From assembly GCF_003386665.1 (NCBI RefSeq), contig NZ_QTUB01000001.1, positions 124,001 to 188,000 of the forward strand: a stretch of 64,000 nt of DNA. The letters are read 5' to 3'. Made by a program: the position numbers and the translations under genes. Positions 9,619 through 21,297 of this stretch are shown here, in pieces (the stretch's first letter is position 1; every line of letters starts with the position of its first letter). Under the pieces are notes generated by a model that did no database searches, had not been told where the DNA came from, and was given only the letters and a program-made list of their open reading frames with translations. This DNA is from Xenorhabdus cabanillasii. GTDB taxonomy: Bacteria; Pseudomonadota; Gammaproteobacteria; Enterobacterales; Enterobacteriaceae.

Positions 9619-10745
9619 AAAGAAAGCACCCTGCTATACAGCTCAGTAAGCTGCTGAGATAAATAAGCCGGAGTATAACCCGTTATCTTTTCTTTTGCTG
9701 ACATAGCGATTTTACTGGTCAAATGATCTGAAGGTATAAAGGAAATCCTCTCAGATAATCCCTTTATATCTAAAGCATCACATACAAAGCCATTTACTTC
9801 CGAGTCAATGAACTCAGCTCCGCCACAGGTTTTACTGGTTATAACCGGTAAGCCACATGCCATTGCTTCCAGTATGACATTCGGGAAAGGATCATATAAC
9901 GTCGGTAGTAATAGACCATCAGCCATTTGATAAAATGGCAGTGTCTTTTTTTGTACGCCTAAAAACCTAATGCGAGTATAGCAGCCAAGAGAATGAGCTA
10001 GTTGTTTATATTTATTTTCTTCCTTGTCCTGCCCGATCACCAATAGATAGGCTTCTGTCTTGCTAATTGCTTCAATTGCAGCTTTCAGCCCTTTTCTTTC
10101 AAAACCCGACCCAACATATACGAGACATTTAGCCCGTGCTGGGATGGCATATTGCTGTCGCAAGATAACTCGTTCCTCTTCTCCGGCAGGAAAAAACTGT
10201 GATCGATCAATAGCATTATAAATCACAGAAATTTTCTCTTCTGGTAGATCAAAATCTTCCATAACTTCCTGTTTGACCATCTCAGAGTTACAGATAACTT
10301 TCTTCAACTCTGGAGACAAATACATTCTTTTTTCTGCATCCATGACATAACGGTGGTATCGGCTGACAAAAAGCAGTTTACTTTTCCAGGCTGGCAGAAT
10401 TCTCGATCTTTGTTGCAACCACCGCTGATGTACACCATCGCCAGCCCGGTAAATATCACATCCCGCTATTCGTTCATGGCTTTGGACGATATCGAATTGT
10501 TCCTTTTGCCAAAGAGCTCTGGATGCTTCGGCAAACCCTTTCTCACGGCTAATGCGTCCCCATTTCAACGGATTGGCCAAGTGCACATGCCAGTTTGGAT
10601 TTATACTTCCCTGCCAGGAGCGGGTAATAACATTTAATTGTAGATTTTCATTACCCAATGCTTCTAAAGCTCTGGAAATGAAACGTTCAGCACCACCATC
10701 AGGGCGATATTTTTGCCGGACAATGGCAAGACGAACAGGTTTCAT
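9615..10745 (-). CDS. WabG-like GT4 core LPS glycosyltransferase
   Basis: Intact 376-residue GT-B enzyme. The N-terminus RLAIVRQKYRPDGGAERFISRALEAL is like WabG, which transfers galacturonic acid to heptose II in Klebsiella and Proteus cores. Other landmarks are VQSHERIAGCDIYRAGDGVHQRWL (residues about 90-113), YVGSGFERKGLKAAIEAI and the EX7E-type motif PFPNVILEAMACGLPVITSKTCGG. It is the first intact gene of the minus-strand core block, diverging from waaA. Its ATG overlaps by 4 bases the stop of an upstream gene remnant. Family assignment is firm; the exact sugar is inferred. Confidence 0.8.
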   Translation of the reverse strand: MKPVRLAIVRQKYRPDGGAERFISRALEALGNENLQLNVITRSWQGSINPNWHVHLANPLKWGRISREKGFAEASRALWQKEQFDIVQSHERIAGCDIYRAGDGVHQRWLQQRSRILPAWKSKLLFVSRYHRYVMDAEKRMYLSPELKKVICNSEMVKQEVMEDFDLPEEKISVIYNAIDRSQFFPAGEEERVILRQQYAIPARAKCLVYVGSGFERKGLKAAIEAISKTEAYLLVIGQDKEENKYKQLAHSLGCYTRIRFLGVQKKTLPFYQMADGLLLPTLYDPFPNVILEAMACGLPVITSKTCGGAEFIDSEVNGFVCDALDIKGLSERISFIPSDHLTSKIAMSAKEKITGYTPAYLSQQLTELYSRVLSL

Positions 10746-10897
10746 GATAAATATCTCCGAGCAATTTCAATCACAACATTTGTCGCGATCAAACTTAAAT
10801 AGCGATTATCTGTTTTAGTATCAATTTCATCAGGGTCCGGTAATTTACCGTAATTTCCTGCCCAGATCACTTCCCCATTGCCCTGCCATGCAAAGCA
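10742..10897 (-). pseudogene. 3' remnant of an unidentified gene upstream of the WabG-like gene
   Basis: An open frame of 51 codons with no start ends in TGA overlapping the ATG of the WabG-like gene (ATGA). It reads CFAWQGNGEVIWAGNYGKLP and ends NVVIEIARRYLS. A second piece in another frame, ending KRTCLTDLVSIKDDA, lies just upstream to about 10957 and could be the preceding part after a frameshift. The stop-start overlap suggests a former operon partner. I do not recognise the family. Confidence 0.4.
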
Positions 10898-11031
10898 TCA
10901 TCCTTAATAGATACTAAATCCGTCAGACAGGTTCTTTTTAAGGGAATACGAACAACCTATCCGCATTTTGCACACTTTCTTCAAGCCGATGTGATACTAT
11001 AGCCGCAATCTATTTCAGTGAATTTGATAGA

Positions 11032-12308
11032 ATGTTGCTTCGCTTATATCAGGTACTTCTCTACCTTATCCAGCCTATTATCTGGTTGCGCTTATTACTG
11101 CGCAGCCGTAAATCTCCGGCGTACCGTAAACGCTGGAGTGAACGCTATGGTTTTTGTGCCCAAAAAGTTACTCCCGGAGGAATATTACTCCATTCGGTTT
11201 CAGTTGGAGAAACATTAGCTGCTATTCCTCTCGTCAGGATCTTACGGCATCACTATCCTTTTCTGCCAATTACTGTAACAACCATGACACCAACTGGCTC
11301 CGAAAGGGTACTTTCCGCACTAGGGGATGATGTTAACCACGTTTACCTGCCGTATGATTTGCCTGGTTCTATGAGTCGTTTCCTTGATAACGTTAATCCC
11401 AAGTTAATGATTATTATGGAAACCGAGTTATGGCCTAATTTGATAGCCCAATTACACCAACGTGGTATACCGCTGGTTATTGCCAATGCAAGGCTTTCAG
11501 CCCGTTCCGCCGCTGGTTATCAGAAAATTAACAGTTTTATTAAAGCCATTTTAAACAAAATAACGTTGATCGCTGCACAAAATCAGGAAGATGGCGAACG
11601 TTTTATTGAATTAGGGCTGAAACGTAGCCAACTGGCTGTCACAGGCAGTCTCAAATTCGATATTTCTGTTACACCTGAATTGGCCGCTAAAGCGGTGACT
11701 CTGCGTCGTCAATGGGCTGCTCATCGGCCCGTATGGATTGCAACCAGCACCCATGATGGTGAAGAAACCATCATACTGGATGCACATAAAAATTTATTGA
11801 AACAACATCCCGATTTGCTGCTGATTTTGGTTCCCCGCCATCCTGAACGTTTTGCTAAAGCGGAAGAATTAACCCAAAAAATAGGATTAAGCTCGGTATT
11901 AAGGAGTTCTGCTACCATACCCGATGCCAATGTTCAGGTTGTTATTGGTGATACTATGGGTGAACTGATGCTGCTGTACGGTATTGCGGATTTAGCCTTT
12001 GTCGGAGGCAGCTTAATCGAACGTGGTGGTCATAATCCACTGGAAGCTGCGGCTCATGCAATCCCTGTTATTATGGGGCCACATACTTTCAATTTTAAGG
12101 ATATCTGTGCCAAGCTGGATAAAGCTGATGGGCTTATTACTGTGACAGATAGCCAATCTTTGAGTACCGCTGTTAATAGCCTGCTGACGGATGAAGACTA
12201 CCGTCTTTATTACGGTCGTCATGCCGCGGAAGTCTTACACGAGAATCAGGGTGCACTACAACGATTGTTAAAATTACTGGAGCCCTATCTTCCACCACGG
12301 AGCCATTG

Positions 12309-12309
<1 letters not shown>
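11032..12309 (+). CDS. waaA: Kdo transferase (3-deoxy-D-manno-octulosonic acid transferase)
   Basis: GT30 enzyme that transfers Kdo from CMP-Kdo to the lipid A precursor at the inner membrane; it is bifunctional in enterics. The protein has 425 residues, as in E. coli. The hydrophobic N-terminal anchor is [19 protein letters not shown]. The catalytic base Glu60 is in [16 protein letters not shown]. The CMP-Kdo site includes [22 protein letters not shown]. The last bases TGATG overlap the waaE start, so the waaA-waaE-coaD genes form one overlapping operon. The 286-base divergent gap carries its promoter; I saw no ops/JUMPStart element there. Confidence 0.97.
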
Positions 12310-13564
<1,255 letters not shown>

Positions 13565-13566
13565 TA

Positions 13567-13597
13567 CTCTTCGGGGGGCAATTAAGCCCCCAAAGAG
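13567..13597. terminator. stem-loop between coaD and mutM
   Basis: Inverted repeat CTCTT/AAGAG outside GGGGGC/GCCCCC with loop AATTAA, lying between the convergent coaD and mutM. There is no strong T-run on either side, so it is probably a bidirectional end-of-transcript structure rather than a textbook terminator. Confidence 0.6.
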
Positions 13598-13616
13598 ACA
13601 AAGACAAGTTGGTAAG

Positions 13617-14426
13617 TTAATTCTGGCACTGCCGGCAAAAAAATGTACTGCGCTGCCCTAATTTTATACTCTCTATTTTTTCTCCACACATTGGACAAAG
13701 CTCGCCTTTCTTGCCATAAACAAATAATTCCTGCGCGAAATACCCTGGTTTTCCATCGGATTGCAGAAAGTCTTTCAGCGTAGTTCCCCCCTGTTCAATA
13801 GAACGACGTAAAATCTGCTTTATCGTATCTGCTAATAGATAAGCCTCTTCCTGTGTCAGGGAATGCGCAGGGCGTTCAGGCAAAATATGAGAAACATACA
13901 AAGCTTCATTGGCATAAATATTGCCAACACCAACAACCACTTTGTTATCCATCAACCAAGGTTTAATAGCCGTTTTCTTATTACGCGAAAGAGTGTAAAG
14001 GTATGAGCCATCAAATACATCAGACAGGGGCTCAGGGCCCAAATGAGCCAGTACAGAACATTTCTCAAGAGCATCGCTCCATAGCCAGGCTCCGAAACGC
14101 CGTGGATCTGTGTAGCGGAGAATTTTACCGTCTGTCATCACCAGGTCGATATGATCGTGTTTTGCAGGAGGAGTTTCATGCAGTAAGACACGTAAGCTAC
14201 CGGACATCCCAAGATGAACAATGATCCATCCATCAGCCAATTCGAGCAACAAGTACTTTGCCCGACGCTGTACACTGAGCACTGGCTGATCGGATAATTT
14301 CATGATCTGTTCAGAAACAGGCCAGCGCAAACGTGAATTTCTCACTTCAACATATTGAATCACATTACCAGCCAAATGTGGCTCAATTCCCCTGCGACTG
14401 GTTTCGACCTCTGGTAATTCCGGCAT
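13617..14426 (-). CDS. mutM: formamidopyrimidine-DNA glycosylase (Fpg)
   Basis: Bifunctional glycosylase/AP lyase that removes 8-oxoguanine and formamidopyrimidines. The mature N-terminus Pro2-Glu3 in [18 protein letters not shown] is the catalytic end. The C-terminal zinc finger has four cysteines (CPMCG ... FFCRQCQ). The 269-residue length equals E. coli MutM. It is convergent with coaD, as in E. coli. Confidence 0.98.
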   Translation of the reverse strand: MPELPEVETSRRGIEPHLAGNVIQYVEVRNSRLRWPVSEQIMKLSDQPVLSVQRRAKYLLLELADGWIIVHLGMSGSLRVLLHETPPAKHDHIDLVMTDGKILRYTDPRRFGAWLWSDALEKCSVLAHLGPEPLSDVFDGSYLYTLSRNKKTAIKPWLMDNKVVVGVGNIYANEALYVSHILPERPAHSLTQEEAYLLADTIKQILRRSIEQGGTTLKDFLQSDGKPGYFAQELFVYGKKGELCPMCGEKIESIKLGQRSTFFCRQCQN

Positions 14427-14543
14427 ATTGACTCCTTGAATAAACTATCTACAGCATCCTATTTCAGCAGATTACGATACCGTTTTCATGTATTATTTAC
14501 AGTCAAATCCAGTCAAAATCATTGAAAGAGTAGGCCAGCCATC

Positions 14544-15806
14544 ATGCTTCTTGATATCAGAAATAGGCTAAACATAATCGAAAATAAAAAGTCCCTGTGG
14601 AACTTATCTATTATTGGACTATATATTATTCTTGTTTATCTGCCAGATATAACAAGATATAAAAATCTTGTCATGATCCTCATCTGCATAACAGCACTGT
14701 GTTATCTGGTAAAGGATTTTCGCCAGGTAGTAAACTCACTACGAAATTCGCTTTGCTTATCCATTTTGCTGTTTATATTAGCAATGTTCTACTCTATTGG
14801 AATTTCCATTGATCCTGCATTGAGTTTCAAAGAGATGAACAAGCCTATTTTAAATGGCCTGCTGCTGTTCAGTTTCACACTTCCGATTGTGCTTTATCAG
14901 GAAAGTAAACAGCACATTGCAAAAATGATCCTGATTGCATTTATTATTGGTATGTTAGCTATTTCACTGACAGATATTGCGAAATACATTATTGATTACT
15001 ATTCAACCGGTGAAATGCCATTTAGTAATTTTAATCACCGGGAGTTTTCATACGGATTTATTTTCTATTTCCCGGTATTGTTATGTACTTGGGCATTATG
15101 GAAAAAACATTCTTTACTGAGCTGGTTATTGTTGATTATCGCTTCAGCCATCAGCCTATTCTTACTACTTGGAACACTTTCTCGTGGAGCCTGGGTTGCC
15201 ATCGTAGCAGCTACAGTATTTATTATTGCAATTAATAGAGAGTGGAAAATCACCATTGCTGCTGCAATATGTCTGGGATTATTGGCCGGGATCACTCATT
15301 GGTCGGCGGCATCGAATCCTGCCACAAAACTACTTTTTTATAAACTCACCCAAACTGATAGCAGTCACCGTTATAGTAATGGAGTGCAAGGCTCTGCGTG
15401 GCAGTTGATTATGGAAAACCCTGTCAAAGGTTATGGTTTCGGTAATAAGGTATATCACCAAGTCTATAATAGTCGTGTTGCCGATTATCCTGACTGGACA
15501 TACAGAACTTCCATTGGACCACATAATGTATTTTTATCGCTTTGGTTTGCTGGTGGCATCCTGGGCCTGATAACCACACTATTAATGACATTCTCAGCAA
15601 TATTTACCGGAAGCCAAATCATACGTCAAAATAGTGGCATAATCCGACAAGCAGGTATCATTATTCTTACCGCATTTATTGGTATTTTCGTCGTCAGGGG
15701 AATGTTTGAAAATGCTTATGTTAATGAAATAGGTATCTTATTGGGATTAATGATCGCTCTATACAGTGCCCAAAAAGAAACCAGAATAGAACAGAAAAAC
15801 TACTAA
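14544..15806 (+). CDS. waaL: O-antigen ligase family protein
   Basis: Polytopic inner-membrane protein of 420 residues with many hydrophobic helices. The periplasmic Wzy_C-type region near residues 260-340 includes SAWQLIMENPVKGYGFGNKVYH and TYRTSIGPHNVFLSLWFAGG. The Arg and the GPHN motif are typical of WaaL, which joins undecaprenyl-linked O-antigen to the lipid A core. It is transcribed alone on the plus strand between mutM and the second minus-strand glycosyltransferase block. WaaL and Wzy cannot be fully separated by motif; the core-LPS location favours the ligase. Confidence 0.8.
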   Translation: MLLDIRNRLNIIENKKSLWNLSIIGLYIILVYLPDITRYKNLVMILICITALCYLVKDFRQVVNSLRNSLCLSILLFILAMFYSIGISIDPALSFKEMNKPILNGLLLFSFTLPIVLYQESKQHIAKMILIAFIIGMLAISLTDIAKYIIDYYSTGEMPFSNFNHREFSYGFIFYFPVLLCTWALWKKHSLLSWLLLIIASAISLFLLLGTLSRGAWVAIVAATVFIIAINREWKITIAAAICLGLLAGITHWSAASNPATKLLFYKLTQTDSSHRYSNGVQGSAWQLIMENPVKGYGFGNKVYHQVYNSRVADYPDWTYRTSIGPHNVFLSLWFAGGILGLITTLLMTFSAIFTGSQIIRQNSGIIRQAGIIILTAFIGIFVVRGMFENAYVNEIGILLGLMIALYSAQKETRIEQKNY

Positions 15807-15814
15807 TTTCAGAT

Positions 15815-15852
15815 ACACCAGCCTATATCCAATAAATGAGACAGGCTGGTGT
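15815..15852. terminator. inverted repeat between waaL and convergent GT gene
   Basis: Perfect 10-base inverted repeat ACACCAGCCT / AGGCTGGTGT around an 18-base loop, between the 3' ends of waaL and the minus-strand GT4 gene. It probably acts in both directions. The T-run is weak. Confidence 0.55.
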
Positions 15853-15866
15853 CCCATTATTTGCTT

Positions 15867-17048
15867 TCATTTATCAAAACATATTTTTTCTATCACTTGC
15901 ATAATCAACTTTGCCCGTTGATCCCAATTAAAATGTTCCGCGACTAACCGCTGAGAGTGTTCTGCTTTAGCCATTATTTCAGCCGGATTATCAATCAGTA
16001 ACTGAATCTGTTGTGCGAAACTTGTCGCATTTTCACTGTCTGCAAAGCTGACTGCGTTTTCATCAACCGCATCACGAATAGAAGGAAGATCAGAAATAAC
16101 AACCGGTTTTCCCATCGCCATATATTCAAAAAGTTTAAGAGGGGAAGTATAACGGCTGCCAATACTGGTTTTTGTCAATGGCAGGATGCAGATATCATTA
16201 TCGGCAATAACTTGGAAACGGTTTTTAGGATGGACAAACCCCAGAAAATTAACCCGATCGCTTACGCCAATTTGTTGAGCTACAGATTTGAGTTGTTCAA
16301 TCTGCGTACTATTTCCACCTGCAATGTTCAATACAACATTATTAAGGTGACACATAGACTTCATAGCAGTAGGTACGCCTTTCCAGCGATGCAAACTGCC
16401 TAGATACAATACCTGTGTTGTTTCTCCTTTCTGGTATTGCTTGCCTGAAGATGCCATCTTTGTTGCTTCAACTGCTAATAAATCAACACCGTCAGGTGCA
16501 ACGATAATCGGTGTTTTAACCCTATATTCAGTACAAATATCGTCACGTAGTAATGAAGTCAGAACAAAAACAGTCCGGGCACGATGATAAACCTGTTGTT
16601 CAATTTTTCTGAGCCTGGAATATTTGCGCTTATTAGCTCGTTTATTCAAGTCATGGGACTCTTTAAAAGATTGAGAAAAAATTTCATGACTTTCAAAAAA
16701 GTGCGGAATATCAGGATGCTTATGCAAGAGATAATTTGCTATTTTAATATTACGAGTAAAAATGGCATCGACCTGGTGTTCCTGCAACCAACGGGAAACC
16801 TGAAAATAAAATAATTTTTGTGTATTGATGGGAAAATACCATTTACGGCGCATATCACGTAAAGCGATCAATTCAACAGATGGTGGTAACTTTCTACCAA
16901 GGATTTCCTCAACACCATTTTGACCCGCAGGTGTTATCAGACAGACTTGGTGACCCTGACGGGCAAAAGCATCCACGTTCTGCAAAATTTGCAGTGAAGC
17001 AACACGAAAGTCAGGTACAGGATAAGGATCAATATAAGCAATCTTCAT
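15867..17048 (-). CDS. GT4 family glycosyltransferase
   Basis: GT-B glycosyltransferase of 393 residues. The N-terminus is MKIAYIDPYPVPDFRVASLQ. A central basic segment includes SHDLNKRANKRKYSRLRKIEQQVYHRARTVFV. The C-terminal donor site reads VLYLGSLHRWKGVPTAMKSM and SRYTSPLKLFEYMAMGKPVVISDLPS. It is the last gene of the block and its start overlaps the preceding GT4 by 4 bases (17045-17048). It probably builds outer core or an LPS-linked glycan; the sugar is unknown. Confidence 0.85.
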   Translation of the reverse strand: MKIAYIDPYPVPDFRVASLQILQNVDAFARQGHQVCLITPAGQNGVEEILGRKLPPSVELIALRDMRRKWYFPINTQKLFYFQVSRWLQEHQVDAIFTRNIKIANYLLHKHPDIPHFFESHEIFSQSFKESHDLNKRANKRKYSRLRKIEQQVYHRARTVFVLTSLLRDDICTEYRVKTPIIVAPDGVDLLAVEATKMASSGKQYQKGETTQVLYLGSLHRWKGVPTAMKSMCHLNNVVLNIAGGNSTQIEQLKSVAQQIGVSDRVNFLGFVHPKNRFQVIADNDICILPLTKTSIGSRYTSPLKLFEYMAMGKPVVISDLPSIRDAVDENAVSFADSENATSFAQQIQLLIDNPAEIMAKAEHSQRLVAEHFNWDQRAKLIMQVIEKICFDK

Positions 17049-18160
17049 GACTTTTTTATAGTATCCAATAAACGGCCTGCCGAATGCTTCCAGGTATACA
17101 TAGTTTCAATTCTCTGGCGAGCATGTTTACCCATTTCTTTTCCTCTGTCTGGTAAAGACAAGAGATGATTAACAGCTCCGGCAATAGCCGCTGCATTACC
17201 GGGCGTCACCAGAATGCCGGACTGATTCTCATTCCCTACCACTTCTGGTATACCACCAATATAACTGGCAATGACAGGTCGCTCACATGCCATTGCTTCC
17301 GCAATGGTAATACCAAATGCCTCATCACCAATGCTTGGGAAGATCCCGGCATCCCCGGCAGCATAAAACTCAGGTAACTGATCATGACCAACAGGAGGAT
17401 GAAAAATAATTGATTGGCCTAACTTCAATTCCGCAGCTTTTTTTTCAAGCCGCTTTAGTTCTTCACCTGCGCCAATAATTAACAGTTTTACATCCTTATC
17501 ACGTAACAAGGCCATCGCATCAACAGCAATTTTCATGCCTTTCCATCCGACTAGCCTACCAGCAAAAGTCAGTAAAAACGTATTTTCATGAATCCTCAGC
17601 CTGTTCCGGACATCAGAATTGGCAGGTTTGAACTTATCAATATCTACACCATTATAGATAACACCTGGAAATTGTTTGAAATGATGCTGGATCTGCCAGG
17701 CATTAAAATGGCTGCAAGCAACCCATGCCGATATTTTTTTCCCTAATATTCTGTCACCTTTAAAAAAGCTGGTCCCCCCACTCATATAGCAAAACTTAGT
17801 ATGGGAGTTGGCTGGCATCGTTCTGGGCCAGAAAAAATCAAAAGGCTTAGTCAATATCACCCAATCAAAATTTTCAGCAATAACTGTTTCACGGGCATGA
17901 CGGGCAAATGAGTAGCGTTCAACAATACGTTGAAAACGGCGACCAATATTGATTACTCGTTCTCTGGGGATAAATGGGAAAGTATGAACACGAATATCCC
18001 GATCTCCCAACTCAGGTCTGATATCACCTGTTCCGCCGAAAATATGGATCTCATGTCCTGCATCTGTCAAAGCTTTAGCCAGCTCCCAGACCGCCGTTTG
18101 AATACCACCATAGGACATGGTAACGGTGACATCAATAAACCCTATTTTCATCGTTTTCAT
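17045..18160 (-). CDS. GT4 family glycosyltransferase
   Basis: GT-B enzyme of 371 residues, or 368 if the second Met is used. The N-terminus KIGFIDVTVTMSYGGIQTAVWELAKAL is the glycine-rich acceptor loop. TFAGRLVGWKGMKIAVDAMALL opens the C-domain, and SIGDEAFGITIAEAMACERPVIAS holds the EX7E motif. It begins 7 bases after the GT9 gene upstream and overlaps the next GT4, so translation is tightly coupled. The specificity cannot be read from sequence. Confidence 0.87.
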   Translation of the reverse strand: MKTMKIGFIDVTVTMSYGGIQTAVWELAKALTDAGHEIHIFGGTGDIRPELGDRDIRVHTFPFIPRERVINIGRRFQRIVERYSFARHARETVIAENFDWVILTKPFDFFWPRTMPANSHTKFCYMSGGTSFFKGDRILGKKISAWVACSHFNAWQIQHHFKQFPGVIYNGVDIDKFKPANSDVRNRLRIHENTFLLTFAGRLVGWKGMKIAVDAMALLRDKDVKLLIIGAGEELKRLEKKAAELKLGQSIIFHPPVGHDQLPEFYAAGDAGIFPSIGDEAFGITIAEAMACERPVIASYIGGIPEVVGNENQSGILVTPGNAAAIAGAVNHLLSLPDRGKEMGKHARQRIETMYTWKHSAGRLLDTIKKS

Positions 18161-18167
18161 TATCCTT

Positions 18168-19157
18168 TTATTGAGCTTCTAGTATATTTTTCACTGAATA
18201 CCAGACTTGTTCCACTGATATATCTGACATGTTATCTTGACGGGTTGCCTGTTGATAATCTATTGGATGTTCAATCACAGCCAATTTCTCATGTTGTTGT
18301 GGAGCAAGAAAACGACCAGGATGAAAACTATGGTACATGGCAACCATTGGGATCCCCAATGCTCCTGCCAAATGTGTCGTCCCGGTATCAACACCGACGT
18401 ACAAATTAAGTTGGCTCATAATCGCCGCATTTTGGCGCATCGTCGTTTTACCCGCCAGAGATGTACATCTCTGTACTCCCAACATTTCAGATAATCTTTC
18501 CGCAGCTACTGCCCCATCCTGGCTACCCAACAGTAAAATGTGGGCAGCAGGATAGTGAGCATAAATACGCCGGGCTAATTCATAAAAAGATTCTACTGGC
18601 CAATCACGGTAAGCTTTCGCAGGAAAACTCTGTAATTGAAAGCCAATCCTTAGTTTATCTTCCAACCCATGATGCCGGAGAAAAGAACTCGCATATTCTG
18701 CTTCATTTTGGCTCACACAATACTGCAACCGCCAGTCATGAATTTCAATCTCTAACGCATTGGCTAACAACGCCCTTTCCTGCTGAGCCTGCATAAGTTT
18801 TTGGGGTTTTTCTACAAACAATTCATTTGGGGTTTTGCGGGATGTATCAGAAAAGCAAACAACCCTATTTGCTTTTCGTCTGGCATATTGTAGGAAAGGT
18901 TTATCATGACTATATACTAATGCCAAATCATAACTACGACGAGAAAACCAACCAGCCCATTTCGCTTTTCCTTTTGAAAAAGCGCTTATTGAATTGATTT
19001 CACTAATATTCTCAAGGATCTCTTTTGTTCTTTTATGCGCCAATACATCAATATTGGCTTCTGGCCAGTTTAACTTTAAAGCCCGAATCACTGGTGTTAC
19101 AAGTAAAGTATCGCCAAAACGCGCAATATTGATAATCAAAATATTTTTAGGTTGCAT
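18168..19157 (-). CDS. GT9 family heptosyltransferase-like glycosyltransferase
   Basis: GT9 protein of 329 residues. The N-terminus is NILIINIARFGDTLLVTPVIRALK. The C-terminal nucleotide-heptose site is LYVGVDTGTTHLAGALGIPMVAMYHS. RIGFQLQSFPAKAYRDWPVESF resembles the WaaC/WaaQ central region. It most likely transfers an extra heptose onto the core. Its ATG lies 9 bases after the stop of a short remnant frame, and 7 bases separate its stop from the next GT4. Confidence 0.85.
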   Translation of the reverse strand: MQPKNILIINIARFGDTLLVTPVIRALKLNWPEANIDVLAHKRTKEILENISEINSISAFSKGKAKWAGWFSRRSYDLALVYSHDKPFLQYARRKANRVVCFSDTSRKTPNELFVEKPQKLMQAQQERALLANALEIEIHDWRLQYCVSQNEAEYASSFLRHHGLEDKLRIGFQLQSFPAKAYRDWPVESFYELARRIYAHYPAAHILLLGSQDGAVAAERLSEMLGVQRCTSLAGKTTMRQNAAIMSQLNLYVGVDTGTTHLAGALGIPMVAMYHSFHPGRFLAPQQHEKLAVIEHPIDYQQATRQDNMSDISVEQVWYSVKNILEAQ

Positions 19158-19166
19158 AATAATGAA

Positions 19167-19268
19167 TTATAAAATTATCCACTCAGAGACTGGCTCACGA
19201 GAACATACATCAAAGTTACTTAAGATATCTTGATACAGATTGTTCCATGCAGAAGCCAAGCAAAAGTT
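19167..19268 (-). pseudogene. possible 3' remnant of a glycosyltransferase gene
   Basis: A start-less frame of 33 codons reads NFCLASAWNNLYQDILSNFD and ends SEWIIL, with its stop 9 bases before the GT9 ATG. AWNNLYQDIL resembles the last helix of GT4 proteins. It may be the tail of a deleted operon gene or chance. Confidence 0.25.
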
Positions 19269-19342
19269 TTATTTCACTTATAGTATATTAGTCCCATATT
19301 AGATAAAGCGATAATATGGGGGCAAAATAATATGATCTGTCA

Positions 19343-20455
19343 CTAACAACTGTCACTGACAACAAAAATAGACTCCATTTTATCTAACATATTATCCATA
19401 CCGAATAAACGTATGGCTCGGTTAAGTGAAGCATTTCCCATCTGCAAACGTACATCTGCATTTCTCATTAACAGATCTAATTTCTCAGTTAGCTGTTCAA
19501 CACATTTAGGTTCAATAATATAGCCTGTCTCACCGTCAATCACAGCTTCAGAGATAGCGCCCACTGATGTAGAAACCACTGGTAATCCGCACGCCATTGC
19601 CTGCATGATACCTTGTGGAACCCCCTCATTTCCAAACGAAGGCAGTGCAAAAATATCCATCGCATTTAAACAGTCCGGAACATCCTGACGATTACCAAGA
19701 AAAATGACACTATCCGCCAGCCCTTCTTGTTTAACCCTGGGTTCAAGATTTTTTCGTTGTGGGCCATCCCCAACAAACAGTAATTGCCAATCAGGATAGC
19801 GTTGATGAAGTATTTTCCAGCTATCCAACAAATAACGATGTCCTTTCCAGGTTCTCATTGTTGCCACAATACCTAGCGTCGGTTTATCTGCAATTCCAAT
19901 ACGCTGGCGGCACTGTTGTTTGTTTTCAGGCTGAAAACGTGTCAAGTCGATACCTGTCGGTACAGATGTCATATGAGATAATGGATAGCCATTATTCGTA
20001 TGTAGATATTGGCGTAACTTTTCCCCTGTTGTGACAATATGCTGGCAGGATTTCAAATAGAGCCAACGGGTCGCTATGGAGGTTGAAACATTAGTGGAAA
20101 CATGGCGGGTTCGGACTATTGGTGGCATTCCTCTTAATGTGGAACATGCCGCAGCCACCAGCCAAGAATCAGTAGAACTGTGGGTATTAATGATGTCAAA
20201 CCGATGGCCTTCAGCCTTCAACCAACGGCGCATTGCTGTAAAGCATGGAAGGCGCTTTTTTTCAATTGGCAACGCAACGACAGGAACACCATAATGGTGA
20301 GCTTCACGATAAAGTGTCGAAGTTGGGCAACAAACGATAACAACATGATGCCCACGACGCATCATCCCCTGAGATTCCGTCAGAATACGGATCTCTTGCC
20401 CTCCCCAACCACGCGACGATTCCGTATGTAAGATGTTCAAGGTCTTTCTAGTCAT
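19343..20455 (-). CDS. GT4 family glycosyltransferase
   Basis: GT-B enzyme. The N-terminus is NILHTESSRGWGGQEIRILTE, followed by NTHSSTDSWLVAAACSTL, IVATMRTWKGHRYLLDSWKIL and the donor motif PSFGNEGVPQGIMQAMACGLPVVSTSVGA. I chose ATG 20455 (370 residues) instead of the far TTG start at 20488, because homologues begin right before this motif. It is the promoter-proximal gene of the four-gene minus-strand block that ends at 15867. A 185-base gap separates it from the GT9 gene. Confidence 0.85.
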   Translation of the reverse strand: MTRKTLNILHTESSRGWGGQEIRILTESQGMMRRGHHVVIVCCPTSTLYREAHHYGVPVVALPIEKKRLPCFTAMRRWLKAEGHRFDIINTHSSTDSWLVAAACSTLRGMPPIVRTRHVSTNVSTSIATRWLYLKSCQHIVTTGEKLRQYLHTNNGYPLSHMTSVPTGIDLTRFQPENKQQCRQRIGIADKPTLGIVATMRTWKGHRYLLDSWKILHQRYPDWQLLFVGDGPQRKNLEPRVKQEGLADSVIFLGNRQDVPDCLNAMDIFALPSFGNEGVPQGIMQAMACGLPVVSTSVGAISEAVIDGETGYIIEPKCVEQLTEKLDLLMRNADVRLQMGNASLNRAIRLFGMDNMLDKMESIFVVSDSC

Positions 20456-20577
20456 TTTCTGAGCCACGCCTGACGGTTCATATATCAAAAAGCGTTAGTA
20501 TAACTGAACGTCATATTACGTTCACGGGTAACTGATAACCAGGTTTAAGATAAGGAGAGATTGGTGTATTTCAGGCA

Positions 20578-20608
20578 TAAAAAAACCCAGCTTTCACTGG
20601 GTTTTTTA
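20578..20608. terminator. bidirectional terminator after rpmG
   Basis: Hairpin AACCCAG / CTGGGTT with loop CTTTCA, flanked by A-run on one side and T-run on the other. It can end rpmBG transcripts (minus strand). It lies 12 bases beyond the rpmG stop. Confidence 0.85.
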
Positions 20609-20619
20609 ATCCACTAAAA

Positions 20620-20790
<171 letters not shown>

Positions 20791-20798
20791 TCAGCTCC

Positions 20799-21056
<258 letters not shown>

Positions 21057-21297
21057 TCAGCTCGAGCTTTGTATTGGGTATGGCCGCCTCGTCAGGCTTA
21101 GGAGCCCATCTCAGCAAATTTTCTTTACTGATAAAGAACGCTACTGAAAAGAATCACATTTTCTCAACAAAAAACTCACTGAGATAGGCTCTTCTCGCCA
21201 AGCCCAAGATCCTCAAAGGTGGCGTAGTATACGCCCTCATTCGCTGATGCTCAAGTCCCGAACAACTAAGATCTGACTGGTTCGTGAAAAAACCGTA

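Noticed and set aside
10746..11031. JUMPStart/ops (RfaH) element before the LPS genes
   Set aside because: I found no GGCGGTAGC-like element on either strand in this gap.
13567..13597. The coaD-mutM stem-loop as a riboswitch
   Set aside because: It lies between two convergent 3' ends, upstream of no gene.
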